A stretch of 8,112 nt of DNA from Deltaproteobacteria bacterium (lineage in GTDB: Bacteria > Desulfobacterota > Desulfobaccia > Desulfobaccales > 0-14-0-80-60-11): NCBI GenBank assembly GCA_016874945.1, contig VGSO01000118.1:1-8112 (forward strand), written 5' to 3'. The position numbers and the translations under genes were made by a program. Position 1 is the first letter of the stretch. Every line of letters starts with the position of its first letter. Below are positions 5,607 through 8,112 of the stretch, piece after piece. Under the pieces are notes generated by a model. It made no database searches. It was given only the letters and a program-made list of their open reading frames with translations, and had not been told where the DNA came from.

Positions 5607-5617
5607 GAAAATTTTTC

Positions 5618-5643
5618 AAAAAAAATCAGGCCCAGGGGCCTGA
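5618..5643 (-). terminator. Rho-independent terminator after NIL-ferredoxin
   Basis: TCAGGCC-CAGG-GGCCTGA forms a perfect GC-rich stem (5626-5643). On the minus strand it is followed by eight T residues (5618-5625). It lies about 110 nt after the NIL-ferredoxin stop and just before the -35 of the next operon. Confidence 0.85.
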
Positions 5644-5646
5644 TTG

Positions 5647-5752
5647 AGTTTTCAGTTTTCGGTTAAAGGCCAACGGTATCATGTCAGGGAACGGAGCCGC
5701 AGACTTACGCCTCCCTCCGGGCAAGAATAAAAAAACGGAAAACAGAAAACTG
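5647..5752. repeat. Opposed heptamer arrays between two operons
   Basis: Bases 5647-5667 hold AGTTTTC, AGTTTTC and GGTTAAA; bases 5736-5752 hold CGGAAAA, CAGAAAA and CTG. Both have a 7-bp period and they face each other as loose inverted repeats around about 70 bp of unassigned sequence. No gene is seen here. Confidence 0.45.
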
Positions 5753-6163
5753 TTATTCAAAAGCCATTTCAATGGCCCGGTAGGGACAGACATTGAGACA
5801 CAGCTCACAGGCGATGCAGCGTTCCCGGTCAAAGGCCACGGTCATGGCGACCCGGTCCAGGTCCAGGGCGTGGGTGGGGCAGGGCGCGACGCAGGCGGTG
5901 CAATGGATGCAGCGTTCTTCCTGCCATTGGATTTCCCCGGCCAGGGGTTCCACCACCACTCCCAGGTCCGCCAGGAAGTTCATGGCCTCATCCAGCCGGC
6001 TGCCATTGCCGTTTAATTCCACCACCATGCGGCCCCACTCCCGGGGGGTGATACGGGCCCGGAGGATGTTGACCACCAGGTCGTAGTCCTTGACCAGCCG
6101 GTAGGTTATGGGCTGGTCGATGAGATGGGGCGGGAAATTAAGCACCACTTTCTTTTTGGCCAT
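5753..6163 (-). CDS. NIL-domain 2x[4Fe-4S] ferredoxin
   Basis: A 136-residue protein. Residues 1-75 form a NIL-type domain (VVLNFPPHLIDQPITYRL..., LVVNILRARI, MVVEL, LADLGVVVEPL), the small ligand-binding fold seen at the end of MetN-type ABC ATPases. Residues 80-136 are a bacterial ferredoxin with C85-C88-C91-C95 (CIHCTACVAPCP) and C116-C119-C122-C126 (CIACELCLNVCP). This two-domain form is the partner of DUF39/COG1900 proteins. In Methanosarcina acetivorans the pair MA1821-MA1822 is needed for homocysteine synthesis from sulfide and aspartate semialdehyde. Here DUF39 lies upstream on the same strand. The start MAKKKVV has AAGGA 8 nt upstream; the frame runs 19 codons further up, but that part looks non-coding. 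Its likely role is electron supply for sulfur reduction or transfer. Confidence 0.88.
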   Translation of the reverse strand: MAKKKVVLNFPPHLIDQPITYRLVKDYDLVVNILRARITPREWGRMVVELNGNGSRLDEAMNFLADLGVVVEPLAGEIQWQEERCIHCTACVAPCPTHALDLDRVAMTVAFDRERCIACELCLNVCPYRAIEMAFE

Positions 6164-6182
6164 GGGTTTATCCTTCTTTGAA

Positions 6183-6282
6183 AATGTAGGCGCAGGCTCA
6201 GCCTGCGCTTCAAAGGTCAATATGCCTCAAGGGCGGCCCACCGGGCCGCCCCTGCAATGGTGTGGCGTGCGCACCCTACATT
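6183..6282. repeat. Composite REP/MITE-like element
   Basis: A 100-bp unit is bounded by inverted repeats AATGTAGG (6183-6190) and CCTACATT (6275-6282). Inside are two perfect hairpins: GCGCAGGC-TCA-GCCTGCGC (6190-6208) and GGGCGGCCC-ACC-GGGCCGCCC (6231-6251). It falls in the 5' leader of the NIL-ferredoxin gene and would place strong structure in its mRNA. It is non-coding. Confidence 0.6.
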
Positions 6283-6402
6283 GTGGCGGCCAATGTCCGC
6301 CCTATTTTTTTTATTCCCTATTCCCTATCACTACTACGTTAGATAATACCTCCCATATCGCCCATGATAGGACAACCATTGGATATTACTGACAATCAGT
6401 TA

Positions 6403-6458
6403 TGTCACCCTGAGCCGTAGGCGAAGGGTCTAGATTCTTCGCTGCGCTCAGAATGACA
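6403..6458. repeat. 56-bp palindromic repeat centred on TCTAGA
   Basis: The ends are TGTCACCCTGAGC and the complement of TGTCATTCTGAGC, differing at two positions. The centre GAAGGG-TCTAGA-TTCTTC is near-symmetrical. This TGTCATTCTGAGC...GCTCA pattern is familiar as a dispersed intergenic REP-like repeat in many anaerobic and environmental bacteria. It may act as the transcript end for DUF39, although no T-run follows on either strand. Confidence 0.65.
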
Positions 6459-6510
6459 ATAAATACAAAGGGTTGTACTGAAGCAGGCGGATAATTAACG
6501 TTGTAGTGCT

Positions 6511-6552
6511 ATTCCCTATTCCCTGAAACCTAAAACCTGACTCCTGAAACCT
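6511..6552. repeat. Six-unit heptamer array just past DUF39
   Basis: Six units of exactly 7 bp stand in a row: ATTCCCT twice, then GAAACCT, AAAACCT, GACTCCT and GAAACCT. Read on the minus strand every unit starts with AGG. ATTCCCT also occurs twice at 6313-6326. The array ends 3 nt before the DUF39 stop codon region. Confidence 0.65.
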
Positions 6553-6555
6553 GCC

Positions 6556-7779
6556 CTAATTGGCCGCCTGGGCCGGTTCCCAGGGCCGTTCCTTCAACGG
6601 CTTGAACTTGTAGCCGGAATCCGCCGACGGGATGGGCGCCACCGGCTCGGTGAGGAAAAAGGAGCCTTCCGTGATCCAACGCTTCAGGACCTGGGCCACC
6701 TCCCGGGCAAAGGCATAGGAAGACAGGCCGGCGGTGACCACCTTCTTGCCGTTGACGGTGATTTCTCCCGACTTAAGCTGGGCAATGGACACTTCCCCCA
6801 GGATCTCCGGTTTGCAGTTGGGGTAATCCTGGCTGTAATCCACCACCGGCGCGGTGAGCTCCGCGTCGGTCACCGCGGTGAACTCCAGGATTTCCTCGTC
6901 CAGGATGGGGATGGGAATACCCAGACCCAGGGTCAGGGTGACGCCGTAGCCGGTAAAGGACGCGCCTTTGAGCCAGCGGTGGCTCATCTGTTTCAGGTCG
7001 CCGGTCACCGCCAAAGTGCCCGCGGGCACCCGGGGAACTCCCCGGTCGCTGCGGCGGACCCCGGGGTTGTGCTGGGTGCCGTGGCTCACCACGTACCCCT
7101 GGTCGCCTCCCAGGAAGATGCGGGTCCCCACCCCGATGGTGCGGTACAGCGGGTCGTTGAGCAGGGGGCTGAGTTGGCCCGCGGTGCAGTAGTTGGCGTT
7201 GCGCATCTTGGGCTGGAGCACTCCCATATAGGTATAGATGACCCGGTCCCCCAGGTTCACCGCGACGTTGTAATTCTGGTAGGCGTTGCGCATATTGAAG
7301 AGCACCGCTTCATTCAGGTCTTCCAGGCGGATGAGGGTATCCAGGTTTTTGCGCGGGTAGCAGTCGGTGCCGTAGGCCGAGGCCACCAGGCGCACGTCCC
7401 GGCCGGCCACCAGGTCTTCGATGACGTGGGCCCCGCCGTAAGCGAATTTCCCGGGAAAGACCTTGTTCCGGGGGTCGTCGTCGGCCACCACGGTGGCGCC
7501 GATTAACAGGTCCACCGCGGCGAACCCGGCATAGACGGGAACGTCGTTCAGGGTGACCTTGCCGCCGCCCATCTTGATCCGGGGATTGGCGTGGCCGGTG
7601 TTGAAGTAGGCCCCGGAAGAGCACATGGGCGCGAAGGTGCCGGTGGTGACCACGTCCACCTCCGCCGCGGCCCTTTTTACGCCCTTGGCCTTGACCACTT
7701 CGATAATCTCTTCCGCGGTGAATACCACCGCCTTCCCCTGCCGGATCTTGTCGTTGATTTCTGCAACAGTCTTTGCCAT
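6556..7779 (-). CDS. DUF39/COG1900 homocysteine biosynthesis protein
   Basis: A 407-residue protein of the COG1900 (DUF39) family. Recognisable stretches are MCSSGAYFN (C53), TDCYPR (C140), NYCTAGQLSPLLNDP (C198) and FLGGDQGYVVSHGTQHNPG near residue 223. In methanogens this family, with a NIL-ferredoxin, makes homocysteine from aspartate semialdehyde and sulfide, probably through cysteine persulfides. C53 and C140 are the likely equivalents of the conserved cysteines studied there; this is by position, not by alignment. There are no CBS domains, which some archaeal members carry. The start MAKTVAEIND has GGAG 8 nt upstream. The NIL-ferredoxin partner follows on the same strand after a 392-bp repeat-filled gap. 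It offers the host a methionine precursor route that uses sulfide directly, fitting a sulfide-producing anaerobe. Confidence 0.9.
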   Translation of the reverse strand: MAKTVAEINDKIRQGKAVVFTAEEIIEVVKAKGVKRAAAEVDVVTTGTFAPMCSSGAYFNTGHANPRIKMGGGKVTLNDVPVYAGFAAVDLLIGATVVADDDPRNKVFPGKFAYGGAHVIEDLVAGRDVRLVASAYGTDCYPRKNLDTLIRLEDLNEAVLFNMRNAYQNYNVAVNLGDRVIYTYMGVLQPKMRNANYCTAGQLSPLLNDPLYRTIGVGTRIFLGGDQGYVVSHGTQHNPGVRRSDRGVPRVPAGTLAVTGDLKQMSHRWLKGASFTGYGVTLTLGLGIPIPILDEEILEFTAVTDAELTAPVVDYSQDYPNCKPEILGEVSIAQLKSGEITVNGKKVVTAGLSSYAFAREVAQVLKRWITEGSFFLTEPVAPIPSADSGYKFKPLKERPWEPAQAAN

Positions 7780-7807
7780 GGATGACTCCGCTTGGGTTTA
7801 ATTAAAT

Positions 7808-7855
7808 TCCGGGGTCTTCCGCGGCCCGCCTTAATAGGCGGGGAAAGGCCCCGGA
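7808..7855 (-). promoter_or_regulatory. Structured leader of the DUF39 mRNA
   Basis: Between the predicted transcription start and the start codon, TCCGGGG (7808-7814) pairs with CCCCGGA (7849-7855). Inside it CCCGCC (7825-7830) pairs with GGCGGG (7837-7842) around a 6-nt loop. No U-run follows, so it is not a terminator as read. It matches no riboswitch I recognise; it could be an attenuator, a protein-binding leader or a small undescribed sensor. Confidence 0.4.
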
Positions 7856-7876
7856 CGTTGCTGCTTAAGGGCGATA

Positions 7877-7897
7877 GTATAGCTAAGCTATCTATAC
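7877..7897. promoter_or_regulatory. Nested palindrome at the DUF39 transcription start
   Basis: GTATAG (7877-7882) and CTATAC (7892-7897) form an outer inverted repeat, and ATAGCT-A-AGCTAT (7879-7891) is a perfect inner palindrome. The site covers the expected +1 of the promoter at 7902-7930, where a repressor would block transcription. The regulator is not known. Confidence 0.45.
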
Positions 7898-7901
7898 GGA
7901 T

Positions 7902-7930
7902 ATGGTAGAGAATAAATAAGCCGCTGTCAA
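7902..7930 (-). promoter_or_regulatory. Promoter of the DUF39 gene
   Basis: On the minus strand a perfect TTGACA (7925-7930) is followed after 17 bp by TACCAT (7902-7907, 4 of 6). This predicts transcription from about 7895 and a 5' leader of roughly 115 nt. Confidence 0.5.
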
Positions 7931-7975
7931 GGCGAGAGAGAAAAAATTTATAGGGGTTGCCCAAAGTAATTTCCC

Positions 7976-8034
7976 CGTAGGGGCACAGCGTGCTGTCCCC
8001 CTGTACCTTGGGCACGGCTCGCCGTGCCCCTACG
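7976..8034. repeat. 59-bp double-hairpin REP-like element
   Basis: The ends CGTAGGGGCA (7976-7985) and TGCCCCTACG (8025-8034) are perfect inverted repeats. The left half folds as GGGG-ACAGC/GCTGT-CCCC with one bulge; the right half is a perfect 9-bp hairpin GGGCACGGC-TC-GCCGTGCCC. This is the GTAGGGGCAC-type dispersed palindrome seen in many bacterial genomes. It is non-coding and lies upstream of the DUF39 promoter. The rest of 7780-8112 holds only the leader features and an AAACTCN heptamer array at 8074-8094. Confidence 0.65.
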
Positions 8035-8073
8035 TCAAAAAACAATCGAAAAAAACTTTAGGCTATTGCTATA

Positions 8074-8094
8074 AAACTCGAAACTCAAAACTCT
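8074..8094. repeat. Heptamer array (AAACTCN type)
   Basis: AAACTCG, AAACTCA and AAACTCT stand in tandem with an exact 7-bp period near the right edge of the window. Confidence 0.55.
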
Positions 8095-8112
8095 CATCGA
8101 AAATGGCAGGCC

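Larger units (their letters stand above)
6164..6555. other. Repeat-filled gap between DUF39 and NIL-ferredoxin
   Basis: This 392-bp stretch has no credible gene. From left to right it holds the 6183-6282 palindromic element, a 5-bp hairpin (6285-6301) followed by eight T on the plus strand, ATTCCCT heptamers (6313-6326), unassigned AT-rich sequence, the 6403-6458 palindrome, and six heptamers (6511-6552). No firm minus-strand promoter for the ferredoxin gene was found, so readthrough from the DUF39 gene is possible. Confidence 0.65.

Noticed and set aside
6285..6312. Plus-strand terminator-like hairpin (GGCGG/CCGCC) with eight T
   Set aside because: The stem is only 5 bp and no plus-strand gene ends upstream, so it is probably part of the repeat cluster and not a working terminator.
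7808..7855. SAM or SAH riboswitch upstream of DUF39
   Set aside because: The helices do not match the cores of these classes as I know them, so only a structured leader is reported.
7677..8045. 122-residue minus-strand frame across the DUF39 leader
   Set aside because: It runs through the REP-like hairpin, promoter and leader and overlaps the DUF39 start in another frame. No ribosome site or family signal was seen.

Overview
The window most resembles a strictly anaerobic, sulfidogenic member of the Desulfobacterota (former Deltaproteobacteria), possibly close to Desulfobacca. This is inferred from gene content only: a DUF39/COG1900 plus NIL-ferredoxin pair, heterodisulfide-reductase-type HdrC/HdrB, a stand-alone PhoU-like protein, moderately high GC and repeat-rich gaps. 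No rRNA, tRNA, CRISPR array or transposase gene was seen.

Layout. At the left edge (1-258) there are palindromic repeats and no gene. Two genes diverge from a 320-bp gap: a small two-helix membrane protein (259-534, minus) and a PhoU-like helical protein (855-1475, plus). Two inverted copies of a MITE-like element (130-244 and 1583-1684) bracket them. From 1690 to 5492 six minus-strand genes run in one direction, transcribed from right to left: TusA-like protein, IscS/NifS-like protein, Rrf2/IscR-like regulator, IscU scaffold, then HdrC and HdrB. The first four genes abut or overlap, and hdrC/hdrB overlap by ATGA. A promoter with a 12-bp direct repeat precedes the TusA-like gene, and the hairpin of the second MITE-like element can serve as the terminator after hdrB. 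Further right, also on the minus strand, are a NIL-domain 2x[4Fe-4S] ferredoxin (5753-6163) and a DUF39/COG1900 homocysteine biosynthesis protein (6556-7779). They are separated by a 392-bp repeat-filled gap. The DUF39 gene has a promoter, a palindrome at the predicted start of transcription and a structured leader.

Main observation. The IscS-like protein keeps the mobile-loop cysteine (C326) but has lost the PLP Schiff-base lysine (HK is replaced by P202-A203). It has also lost several other pocket residues: the Thr and Gln that contact PLP are Ala, and the substrate-carboxylate Arg is Val. It sits beside an IscU with all its ligands intact. By sequence it should not act as a PLP cysteine desulfurase. 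The Archaeoglobus fulgidus IscS, from another sulfate reducer, also lacks this lysine and is a precedent.

How the genes may work together (inference). DUF39 and NIL-ferredoxin are linked in methanogens to making homocysteine directly from sulfide and aspartate semialdehyde. A lysine-less IscS, a TusA-like carrier, IscU and a cysteine-bearing Rrf2 regulator would fit Fe-S assembly that uses free sulfide or persulfide rather than cysteine. HdrCB may supply or use electrons in the same thiol/Fe-S economy. The intergenic regions also carry a recurring 7-bp-period degenerate repeat whose unit differs from gap to gap.
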